Below the pieces are notes generated by a model, which saw nothing but the letters and a program-made list of their open reading frames with translations, made no database searches and was not told the DNA's origin. A program made the position numbers and the translations under genes. Positions 24,148-30,919 of a stretch of DNA of 64,000 bases are shown piece after piece. The stretch is from Vibrio proteolyticus NBRC 13287 (GTDB lineage: Bacteria; Pseudomonadota; Gammaproteobacteria; Enterobacterales; Vibrionaceae). Every line of letters begins with the position of its first letter. The stretch's first letter is position 1. Location of the stretch: positions 171,064-235,063 of the forward strand of contig NZ_BATJ01000007.1 of assembly GCF_000467125.1 (NCBI RefSeq), read 5' to 3'.

Positions 24148-25473
24148 ATGAACGAAAAGCTCAACGATTTTTATCAATACGCCAAAATCATGGTCAGTCA
24201 CAACATTGCTCATCTCGATCTGGATGACATCGTCGAAAACGGTTTGTATCTCCGTTCTGGCGGAAAAACAATGCGTAACTATGGTTCTTGCAGCTACTTG
24301 TGTGTTGAAAATGATCCGCGCCTGAAATCGGCGGCGATTGCCGAAATTGAACGTAGTGGTACACAACTTTCCGCTTCCCGAGCGTATATGTCTCACCCAC
24401 TGTACAGTACCATCGAGAATAAGCTTAACACGCTTTTCGGCGGACATGTTTTATTGACCGCGACCACAACACTCGGTCACTTGAGCGCTCTACCAGTATT
24501 GGTTGAACGTGGGGATCTTCTACTGGTCGATCAGCAAGCACACTCAAGCATTCAACTCTCTGCCAAAGTTGTTGCGGCGTCTGGCGCCGAAGTGAAAGTG
24601 GTGAAACACAATAATGTCGAAGCGGTCAAACAAGCTTTGGAAGACGGCCAACATTACCGGAAAATCTGGTATGCCACGGATGGTGTATTTAGCATGTACG
24701 GCGATTTAGCGCCACTGAATGAACTGCGCGATTTGCTAGAACAGTTCCCTAACTTCTGGCTATATATTGATGATGCTCACGGTGCAGGATGGCGCGGACA
24801 GAATGGCAAAGGTTTTGTTTTGGGTGAACATGACTTGCATGACAGAACGGTGGTCGCCATTTCATTCTCGAAGTGTTTCGGTGTCGCTGGTGGCGGCTTG
24901 GTGTTGCCGAATCAGGAACTGTACCAACTGGTGCGTTACTGTGGCCCGGCGTTTTCGTTTGGCGGCCCTCTTCAACCGGCTAACCTCGCCGCGCTCAACG
25001 CTTCTCTGGATCTGTTCATGAGTGACGAAATTGCACAACTGCAAGGTCAGCTGTTTGATTTGATTGAATACTTTAATCAGTGCGCTGCAGAACAGGGGCT
25101 GCCACTGATCGCTGCGACATCCAGCCCAATCCGCTTTATTGCCGTCGGCAACGAAGAAGTATGCAGCAAGGTCATCAATAAGCTGATGGGCCGAGGTATC
25201 TATGTCAACATTGGCGCCTTTCCTGCTGTTGGTAAGGGCAAGTCCGGATTACGTATCGCACTGAATATTTCTCATACTAAACAAGATATCGATGTGCTTT
25301 GTCGCGAGATCGCCATCTGTATGAACGAAGCCATTAACGAAGCGATGTTAGAGCAAGAGGGTTGTTATACTGAAAACGTCTTGCTGAAAGCATTCAACAA
25401 AGAAATTTCGTGTGAAAACGTCATCAAGAAAATCAAAAGCTCCGCCTGGAGCCAGATGCGCGTTGCCAGTTAA
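24148..25473 (+). CDS. Alpha-oxoamine synthase (serine palmitoyltransferase/KBL/BioF-like), PLP-dependent
   Basis: A 441-residue fold-type I PLP enzyme that joins an amino acid to an acyl thioester with loss of CO2. Marks of the family are H132 (QQAHSSI), D208-D-A-H211 (YIDDAHGAGWRG), and K242 in AISFSKCFGVAGGG, the PLP lysine. The N-terminus reads NYGSCSYLCVENDPRLK, as in SPT-like enzymes. A C-terminal tail of about 45 residues past the core (EAMLEQEGCYTEN ... KKIKSSAWSQM) is unusual. The ATG at 24148 has AAGGAAAATG upstream; 24097 is a longer, unlikely reading. It is not CqsA: key CqsA stretches are absent. The product, after the upstream SDR, would be an amino alcohol. Confidence 0.85.
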   Translation: MNEKLNDFYQYAKIMVSHNIAHLDLDDIVENGLYLRSGGKTMRNYGSCSYLCVENDPRLKSAAIAEIERSGTQLSASRAYMSHPLYSTIENKLNTLFGGHVLLTATTTLGHLSALPVLVERGDLLLVDQQAHSSIQLSAKVVAASGAEVKVVKHNNVEAVKQALEDGQHYRKIWYATDGVFSMYGDLAPLNELRDLLEQFPNFWLYIDDAHGAGWRGQNGKGFVLGEHDLHDRTVVAISFSKCFGVAGGGLVLPNQELYQLVRYCGPAFSFGGPLQPANLAALNASLDLFMSDEIAQLQGQLFDLIEYFNQCAAEQGLPLIAATSSPIRFIAVGNEEVCSKVINKLMGRGIYVNIGAFPAVGKGKSGLRIALNISHTKQDIDVLCREIAICMNEAINEAMLEQEGCYTENVLLKAFNKEISCENVIKKIKSSAWSQMRVAS

Positions 25474-25518
25474 TCTTCTGTTCAAAGTGTTTCAACTGCG
25501 CTTAGTTAAGTAGATAGT

Positions 25519-25552
25519 TAAGCCCCAAAGGCATTAGTGCTGTAGGGGCTTA
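25519..25552. terminator. Bidirectional terminator after the SDR/synthase operon
   Basis: TAAGCCCC pairs with GGGGCTTA around an inner GCA-TTAG-TGC hairpin. Positions lie between the synthase stop (25473) and the convergent RDD gene's stop (25576). Confidence 0.6.
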
Positions 25553-25575
25553 GTTCATTTTAGAATACTGCTGCG

Positions 25576-26061
25576 TTACGCTCGGTTTACCACTATCGTA
25601 CGCGCGAGTTTGTCTCCGATTCGCTGGCGACGCTTAGACAATATAAACACCGCGTCCAGTGCTCCGAGAACTGGCGTAAGAATATTGCGAAGCAAAGATT
25701 GCCAATACGTACAATAGTGTCCGCTGCGCCGGTCTATCACCGACATACCCAACATCTTTTTCCCCAGACTTTGCCCGTTAGCGAACCCGTCTGAAAAAAC
25801 AAAATACACACATGCCGGAATCAATGCATAACCACCGATATACTCTTTGGAAACAGGCAACCACTCAACAAACGCAAAGCTCGCCAGGAAAATGCCCCAG
25901 GCGATGAGCATGTCGATCATCTGGCCCAGATAGCGCCTACCCGGACTGGACAAAACGTTGCTTAACCGCCGCTCCTGCGGAGATAACTCTATTGAGGTGA
26001 TCTCTGGTTCTGCCGCCTCAAACTCGTGTTTTGCCTGACTGCACTTGACTTCGATTCTCAC
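25576..26061 (-). CDS. RDD-family membrane protein
   Basis: A protein of about 160 residues with a soluble N-terminus and the RDD domain: RRYLGQMIDMLIAWGIFLASF, then LIPACVYFVFSDGFANGQSLGKKMLGM, and the closing RRQRIGDKLARTIVV. Two to three membrane segments are visible. RDD proteins are putative small-molecule or ion transporters; some confer resistance. A GTG at 26061 (VRIEVKC) is taken as the start. A longer reading to 26130 is possible but includes unlikely residues, and neither start has a strong ribosome-binding site. Confidence 0.7.
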   Translation of the reverse strand: MRIEVKCSQAKHEFEAAEPEITSIELSPQERRLSNVLSSPGRRYLGQMIDMLIAWGIFLASFAFVEWLPVSKEYIGGYALIPACVYFVFSDGFANGQSLGKKMLGMSVIDRRSGHYCTYWQSLLRNILTPVLGALDAVFILSKRRQRIGDKLARTIVVNRA

Positions 26062-26178
26062 GTTACTTATTCCATCCTGTGGTATGTAAGCCACACTACA
26101 CGCATCCAATACCGTGGCCGTCACAGCCACAGTATTGCTACGCGATACATTCTTGTGGTCGATAGCGGTATCTAAACA

Positions 26179-26577
26179 TTAATGACCAGGCCAAAAGAAC
26201 TCGATCCGAATACCGCTCGGCTCGAAACACATCATGTGTTTGGCTGGGCCTTCACCGATTTTCTCTGGCGCAAACTCCACCTCAACACCTGCGTCCATCA
26301 TACGTTGATAAACCGCGTTTAAATCAGCTTCTTTGTCTAACGCCAGTGCCAAGTGATGAAGCCCCACGTTTCGTTTTCGATCAAAGGTTATCGCACTGTC
26401 GGTTCGTACTTCCCAGAGCGTCAACATAATGCGACCATCGCTGACAAAAATGGCCGGATACGCCGGATTGCGCTTCACTTCTTTCCAACCCAGCAGATCG
26501 ACAAAAAAGCGAGCACTTTCTTCAAGTTTTGATACCGTCAATCCAATATGGTGAGTCCCGCATGTCATTGAAGTCAT
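26179..26577 (-). CDS. VOC-family (glyoxalase/bleomycin-resistance-like) protein
   Basis: A 132-residue member of the vicinal-oxygen-chelate fold. It has HHIGLTVSKLEESARFFVDLLGW near the start, GLHHLALALDKE in the middle and the closing GIRIEFFWPGH. The His and Glu positions fit metal ligands of glyoxalase-like enzymes, but the substrate is unknown. AAGGA lies six bases upstream of the ATG at 26577. It is monocistronic. Confidence 0.82.
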   Translation of the reverse strand: MTSMTCGTHHIGLTVSKLEESARFFVDLLGWKEVKRNPAYPAIFVSDGRIMLTLWEVRTDSAITFDRKRNVGLHHLALALDKEADLNAVYQRMMDAGVEVEFAPEKIGEGPAKHMMCFEPSGIRIEFFWPGH

Positions 26578-26691
26578 AGAGTTTCCTTATTCACTAATAT
26601 AAAATCAAACTCATAATCAATAATGCCTATCAATAGAACAAGCAGTGTGAACTGAAGAAGATGTTCTAATCTTTGGAACAATCTTTTTCAG

Positions 26692-27108
26692 CTAAGTTTT
26701 ACCTTTTGGTAACTCATCAAACTCAACTAAGTGATGGATGCCTTTTGACCATTGCACCTGACGGCTCACAAATATTTTAGCATCCGGAGTCTGTAAGATT
26801 GGTGTGTCCAGGCAACCCGCAGGAACCATCAAGAAGCTATGTTGATTATCTAAGGAAGGCACTGGGGAACCACATTGCTGGCAAAAACTTTTCTGATGCA
26901 GGCTACCGGGTAAACGATATGTTGTAAGTAACTCTTGCCCACAGTGCCAGAAAATATTGGACGGAGGGATAAACAAGCTGGCAGCATGAGCCGAACCGCT
27001 GTCTTTTTGACAATGTTTGCAATAACAAAGATAGAATCCGTCAAATGGCCCTGTCACATCGAAACGGATACTGCCACACAAGCAAGAACCTGAATATCGC
27101 GGACGCAT
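26692..27108 (-). CDS. GFA/CENP-V-domain zinc protein
   Basis: A 138-residue protein with the GFA domain of glutathione-dependent formaldehyde-activating enzymes. Zinc ligands are the cysteines in SGSCLCGSIRF, the pair in CYCKHCQKDSGS, and CQQCGSPVP. Not all members act on formaldehyde; many have unknown thiol-adduct substrates. AAGGAG lies seven bases before the ATG. It lies 28 bases downstream of the next minus-strand membrane gene and may be co-transcribed with it. Confidence 0.85.
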   Translation of the reverse strand: MRPRYSGSCLCGSIRFDVTGPFDGFYLCYCKHCQKDSGSAHAASLFIPPSNIFWHCGQELLTTYRLPGSLHQKSFCQQCGSPVPSLDNQHSFLMVPAGCLDTPILQTPDAKIFVSRQVQWSKGIHHLVEFDELPKGKT

Positions 27109-27136
27109 TGCCTTCTCCTTTGCTCATATTGTCAGA

Positions 27137-27496
27137 CTAACGCATATCGACGCCAGATAAAGCAGCTAAGACGAATAACATCAAGCCTACGAAACTGAAC
27201 GGCAGCAGAGCAAACAGGTAAGCGAAAAATACCGCGCCTTTGTGCACTAACGTTGCTTTAACTTGGGCAGGTATGCGTTTGTGCATCCATACGGTTCCAA
27301 TCACTGAGCAGATGCACCACATTCCAGCCGTAAACCAAATCAGTTCGTCACTGCCACGCTCTAGCACGTTGACCGTTACGACGAAAAATGCGCCATGCAT
27401 TAAAACCAACAACGAGAAAAACTTGAACATTGTCTTCTCACTTAGCTTACTGGTTTCATTGTTGGTCGTGCTCGACTCAACAACAGGCTTAGTCAT
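27137..27496 (-). CDS. Hypothetical inner-membrane protein with three membrane segments
   Basis: A 119-residue protein. A Ser/Thr/Glu-rich cytosolic N-terminus (about residues 1-22) is followed by three hydrophobic segments, around residues 24-45, 52-70 and 86-115. I do not recognise the family. AAGGAAAGGCAAGG precedes the ATG. It sits between the GFA gene and the TM2-like gene on the same strand. Confidence 0.55.
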   Translation of the reverse strand: MTKPVVESSTTNNETSKLSEKTMFKFFSLLVLMHGAFFVVTVNVLERGSDELIWFTAGMWCICSVIGTVWMHKRIPAQVKATLVHKGAVFFAYLFALLPFSFVGLMLFVLAALSGVDMR

Positions 27497-27525
27497 CCTT
27501 GCCTTTCCTTGCTGTATAGACCAAC

Positions 27526-27918
27526 TTAGCCACTTTTTTGTACATCATTTAATATTTGGCTGGATGTATCGTAATTATATTGGCGGGCGATTTTCTGTGA
27601 GAAAAACAACTGAGGGAGTTCATACACCACCAGACCAACAATTAACAAAGCCGGCCAACGATAACCTAAGGACAAGCCAATAATGGACCCGACAAGCAAG
27701 GTAAATTCAATAGCAAAGACTTTATATCTTTTTAAATAGATATGATGAAACCCGCCTAAAAACAACCAGTTAAGTACGGCATACGTATCTGGATCTTTCA
27801 ATTCACGAACCTGGCGTTTATAGAACGCTTTTTTCTTTTCTTCAGTCAGTGAATTGACCTTACTTCTGAGGTCTTCTTCTTTATCTTTCAGCTCTTCCCA
27901 TGGTTCAAGCAGTCTCAT
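27526..27918 (-). CDS. TM2-domain-like membrane protein
   Basis: A 130-residue protein with a charged N-terminal coiled-coil-like region (about residues 1-45, many Glu, Lys and Arg) and two to three membrane segments. The stretch YAVLNWLFLGGFHHIYLKRYKVFAIEF resembles the TM2 domain (LxxFLGxFGxHRFYLGR), with two histidines in place of the usual Gly-His-Arg pattern. The ATG at 27918 overlaps the yidD stop (TGATG), and GAGG precedes it, showing translational coupling. Function is unknown; the link to YidD suggests a role in membrane protein biogenesis or the envelope. Confidence 0.7.
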   Translation of the reverse strand: MRLLEPWEELKDKEEDLRSKVNSLTEEKKKAFYKRQVRELKDPDTYAVLNWLFLGGFHHIYLKRYKVFAIEFTLLVGSIIGLSLGYRWPALLIVGLVVYELPQLFFSQKIARQYNYDTSSQILNDVQKSG

Positions 27919-28142
27919 CAAGGTACCTCATCATATATTTTTTCAATCAGATTTGGGTTATTGCAACGTTTAATTCGCGAGATCCCCAGTTTCCAACCCT
28001 TGATTGCACCATATTTCTCAATGCATTGTTTTGTGTATTCTGAACAAGTCGGTTCAAAATTACATTCAATATTAAGTAGCTTTTTAGAACCACCGCTACG
28101 TTGGTAGCGGTGGATAAGCTTTAAAGACACTATCTTGAGCAA
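27918..28142 (-). CDS. yidD: YidD-family membrane-protein insertion factor, non-canonical location
   Basis: A 74-residue protein of the YidD family, an amphipathic helix protein thought to help YidC insert inner-membrane proteins. Marks are IVSLKLIHRYQR near the start, then CNFEPTCSEYTKQCIEKYGAIKGWKL and RIKRCNNPN with the family cysteines. A TTG start at 28142 is used, two bases after the stop of the DUF4177 gene, so translation is coupled. YidD normally lies in the rpmH-rnpA-yidD-yidC cluster, which is not here, so this is a paralogue or relocated copy. It is followed by the overlapping TM2-like gene. Confidence 0.85.
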   Translation of the reverse strand: MLKIVSLKLIHRYQRSGGSKKLLNIECNFEPTCSEYTKQCIEKYGAIKGWKLGISRIKRCNNPNLIEKIYDEVP

Positions 28143-28144
28143 GA

Positions 28145-28360
28145 TTAGCGGCCTAGCGTGATCAGAACAGCTTCACGTTTCCAGAACAACATGAATCGCT
28201 TCTGCTCTACAATTTGAAAAACAACCTGCCAACCATCTTGTGCATACTGATTCAATTCAGCTTCCATTTTCTGAACCGGAAGGCCACTTGCTCCGAGGAA
28301 AATCGTACCGCAACCGCCTTCAACAATGTGAACTACTTTATACTCTGTAAACTTTGTCAT
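28145..28360 (-). CDS. Small DUF4177-like protein
   Basis: A 71-residue protein with the pattern of DUF4177: EYKVVHIVEGG, then a helix ending in YAQDGWQVVFQIVEQ, and strand-rich FMLFWKREAVLITLG. These are small single-domain proteins of unknown role, often found beside membrane or envelope genes. It is the first of three coupled genes (DUF4177, YidD, TM2-like). The ATG at 28360 has only a weak ribosome-binding site. Confidence 0.65.
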   Translation of the reverse strand: MTKFTEYKVVHIVEGGCGTIFLGASGLPVQKMEAELNQYAQDGWQVVFQIVEQKRFMLFWKREAVLITLGR

Positions 28361-28791
28361 TATTTAACCAACTATCTCTTTTAAAATTATCATTTGGCAC
28401 ACTGGCCGGTATAACAATAAAAATCACAACATGAACCTAAAATACAAACACTGACGTACACCGTTTCTGACAGATTAAATTCATTCTTGTGTCGCCACCT
28501 ATTAGACAACCAATACGGTAGCGACCGCGATTATACAAAACTGAGATATTGAGCCATTTAATTATTCACAGTGAATTTCTTATTTTATCGAATAAGTGAT
28601 CTAAATCACTGTGTGAGCAAAAGATAATGACAAAGGTAATATTAAAATCGCGTATTTTCACCAACATAGAGAAAGACCACCATTTGCGGTCACGTCGGTG
28701 CATTGAAGTAGTGAATGTTTTGATTTTGTCTGGCTCAACTGGTTTCAGCCAATAAAAATGCCTCGAAGTGAGGCATCTTAGTCGCGCGATG
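28361..28791. other. AT-rich intergenic region between the DUF4177 and DUF3592 genes
   Basis: A stretch of 431 bases without a convincing gene on either strand. The only clear structure is the terminator at 28753-28776, on the minus strand after the DUF3592 gene. The part near 28361-28430 should carry the promoter of the DUF4177-yidD-TM2 operon. No repeat of note was found. Confidence 0.45.
28753..28776 (-). terminator. Intrinsic terminator after the DUF3592 gene
   Basis: On the minus strand, ATGCCTCA-CTTC-GAGGCAT is followed by TTTTTATT. It lies 16 bases after the DUF3592 stop. Confidence 0.75.
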
Positions 28792-29502
28792 TTAACCGGC
28801 TAACTGAGGCAAAAATGAAATATCCATATAATATTTATTTGGATCGCTCTGATCTATCAGAACCGTGACTTCACCACCTTTAATATGCTCACTCGGATCA
28901 AACCAGATGTTGTCACTCATGAAGACATGCAGCTTCGACGTTTTAGGATTTGTCCACTGAGCCGTAATTTGGTATGGGTTACGGCCATTGGCGATGACTG
29001 AACTATTAAGTTGCACTCCCGCCAATTTCGCCTTAACTGGCTCGCCATTCCTTTTTAAATATGCAACCCGATTATTTTTCCAACAGCCAAAAGCAATCAT
29101 TGACGCCCCAATCAGAAAAAACACCGCTCCTAGCCCGCCGAGGATGACAGCCCCACCCCACAATGAAAAGAAGCTGTCGATCATGGCATCTTCGGGAAAG
29201 GAAGGATTATAAAACACATCGACTTTCTCACCGATATCAAACGCAGGTGGATTACTGCTGCTGGAAGAGGTGATTTCAACTAAAGAACCATCTGAAGCAG
29301 TAAATGCCACCAGCGGCCGATAAGTATTTGAATCACTCGAACGCGAAAGCAACAGATCAACCACCGTGCCTTGCGCTATTTGTGATTGACTGAGGAAGCT
29401 TTGAGTGTTGGCAAACATAAAATAGGCGCCAATCAACATGCCAAGCCCGATGACGGAGAAGAAGTATTTTACTATTTTTATTGTTTTCATTGAGTTGCTC
29501 AT
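28792..29502 (-). CDS. DUF3592-family membrane protein
   Basis: A 236-residue protein. One membrane segment lies near residues 10-30, followed by a soluble strand-rich part (AQGTVVDLLLSRSSDSNTYRPLVAFTASDG, then GEKVDVFYNPSFPEDAMID). A second membrane segment lies about 112-140, and another soluble strand-rich part follows. Two DUF3592-like modules are thus separated by a transmembrane helix. The family has no assigned function. It ends at a terminator and may be co-transcribed with the upstream gene at 29531-29905 (28-base gap). Confidence 0.7.
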   Translation of the reverse strand: MSNSMKTIKIVKYFFSVIGLGMLIGAYFMFANTQSFLSQSQIAQGTVVDLLLSRSSDSNTYRPLVAFTASDGSLVEITSSSSSNPPAFDIGEKVDVFYNPSFPEDAMIDSFFSLWGGAVILGGLGAVFFLIGASMIAFGCWKNNRVAYLKRNGEPVKAKLAGVQLNSSVIANGRNPYQITAQWTNPKTSKLHVFMSDNIWFDPSEHIKGGEVTVLIDQSDPNKYYMDISFLPQLAG

Positions 29503-29530
29503 AATCTGATGGATAGGGATTTTTGATCAT

Positions 29531-29905
29531 TCACTCAGTGTCTTGCATAAGACGAATACTGAACACATCGTTTGCCGAACCGCCGATGAAAACAGGTTCG
29601 CTATTATCCAGTCTGACACTGGTCGTCAGACTTTGACTGGCATACCGATCTTTTGCTTGCTTAGACACCACCACATCAACCAGATACCCTGAATCTTGTG
29701 GGGTCACAGTGCCAAAAAAGCTCACCACGCCTGTGTCCGTGTCTTCCGAACCATTAAATACATTCCCCTTCGTAATATCAGCGGTAATCGTCAAATCGCC
29801 GTTGTTGAGTACGATTCGATTTGGCTCGACTAAGGCCGTCTGAGCAAACGCCAATCCTGTCGTCCAGGACAACAGGAAAACTACAAACTTAGTTCTTGTT
29901 TTCAT
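29531..29905 (-). CDS. Hypothetical exported protein with signal peptide
   Basis: A 124-residue protein with a Sec signal peptide (cleavage likely after TTGLAFA) and a mature part of about 100 residues of mostly strand character (NRIVLNNGDLTITADITKG and VVSFFGTVTPQDSGYLVDVVV). I do not recognise the family. The ATG at 29905 is chosen because the signal peptide begins there; the region back to 29998 is not needed. The ribosome-binding site is weak. Confidence 0.55.
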   Translation of the reverse strand: MKTRTKFVVFLLSWTTGLAFAQTALVEPNRIVLNNGDLTITADITKGNVFNGSEDTDTGVVSFFGTVTPQDSGYLVDVVVSKQAKDRYASQSLTTSVRLDNSEPVFIGGSANDVFSIRLMQDTE

Positions 29906-30106
29906 TGTTAATTTATACAAAAGATAATCGACGAGGCGCCTATTATGCACAAAATAGAATAATATGATATTCCATATTGGCAAATACCATAACGACACAC
30001 TCTATAAGGCAAACCAGGCATCAATGAGCAGGCACCCACCCCAAATAGAACAGAAGAAATGACGATTACCGCCGCTTTTCAACCGTTGTAACCGTCATCG
30101 GATAAA

Positions 30107-30799
30107 TTAAGATATTGCTGCTTTGACAGCGGCCTGAGCGTGAATGGCTGTGGTATCGTACAAAGGCACTTCACTGTCCGCTGACTGAATCAATAGCGCA
30201 ATCTCCGTACAACCCAGAATGACGGCCTGAGCGCCTTGTTCATGGAGGTCCGCGACGATGGTAAGAAATTCGTCTTTCGAGCGAGGATTAAACTGCCCTA
30301 GGCATAACTCATGGTAAATCACCTCATGCACCAGCTTACGCTGAACCCCGTTAGGAACGATGACCTCAATACCATGACGCTCACTTAAGCGCTCTTTATA
30401 AAAGCCCTGTTCCATAGTAAATGCCGTCCCCAGCAAGCCGACTTTTTCAACACCATCTCGCTTGAGGGCCTCAGCCGTCGCATCAGCAATGTGCAACAAA
30501 GGAATCGTAATACGCTGCTGAATGTCATCGGCCACTTTGTGCATTGTATTGGTGCAAATCAGCAAAAAATCGGCTCCCGCACGTTCGACAGATTGAGCGG
30601 CGTCGATCAGGATCTCGGCGGTCTTCTGCCATTCTCCCTGATGTTGTAAAGCTTCTATTTCAGCAAAGTCGACACTGTTTAGGATGAGTTTGGCGGAATG
30701 TAACCCACCTAACGTTTGCTTTGTCGCGTGGTTGATCGCTGAGTAATAACTGGCAGTGGATTCCCAGCTCATGCCACCCAATAATCCGATTGTTTTCAT
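30107..30799 (-). CDS. Aspartate/glutamate racemase family protein (YgeA-like)
   Basis: A 230-residue cofactor-free amino-acid racemase of the Asp/Glu racemase superfamily. The catalytic cysteines stand in ICTNTMHK (first half) and LGCTEIAL (second half). The opening MKTIGLLGGMSWEST is typical. E. coli YgeA is a close type, with broad amino-acid racemase activity. GGGAGG precedes the ATG by about 4 bases. It is monocistronic, downstream of the minus-strand phaC terminator region. Confidence 0.85.
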   Translation of the reverse strand: MKTIGLLGGMSWESTASYYSAINHATKQTLGGLHSAKLILNSVDFAEIEALQHQGEWQKTAEILIDAAQSVERAGADFLLICTNTMHKVADDIQQRITIPLLHIADATAEALKRDGVEKVGLLGTAFTMEQGFYKERLSERHGIEVIVPNGVQRKLVHEVIYHELCLGQFNPRSKDEFLTIVADLHEQGAQAVILGCTEIALLIQSADSEVPLYDTTAIHAQAAVKAAIS

Positions 30800-30883
30800 T
30801 GAACCTCCCTATGTTCTGTAACCACTAGAACAGATAATTCTAAATGCAGCAAGCCAATGTCTTTCTACCTTACTTAAAGGCAT

Positions 30884-30909
30884 AAAAAACCCGGAGGACC
30901 CGGGCTTTT
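30884..30909 (-). terminator. Intrinsic terminator after phaC
   Basis: On the minus strand CCCGG and CCGGG pair around a 5-base loop and are followed by six T, 11 bases beyond the phaC stop. Confidence 0.75.
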
Positions 30910-30919
30910 AATGGTTACG

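Noticed and set aside
24097..25473. CqsA-type autoinducer synthase
   Set aside because: The enzyme is longer, lacks CqsA-specific stretches I remember, and has no cqsS-type receptor nearby; general alpha-oxoamine synthase is safer.
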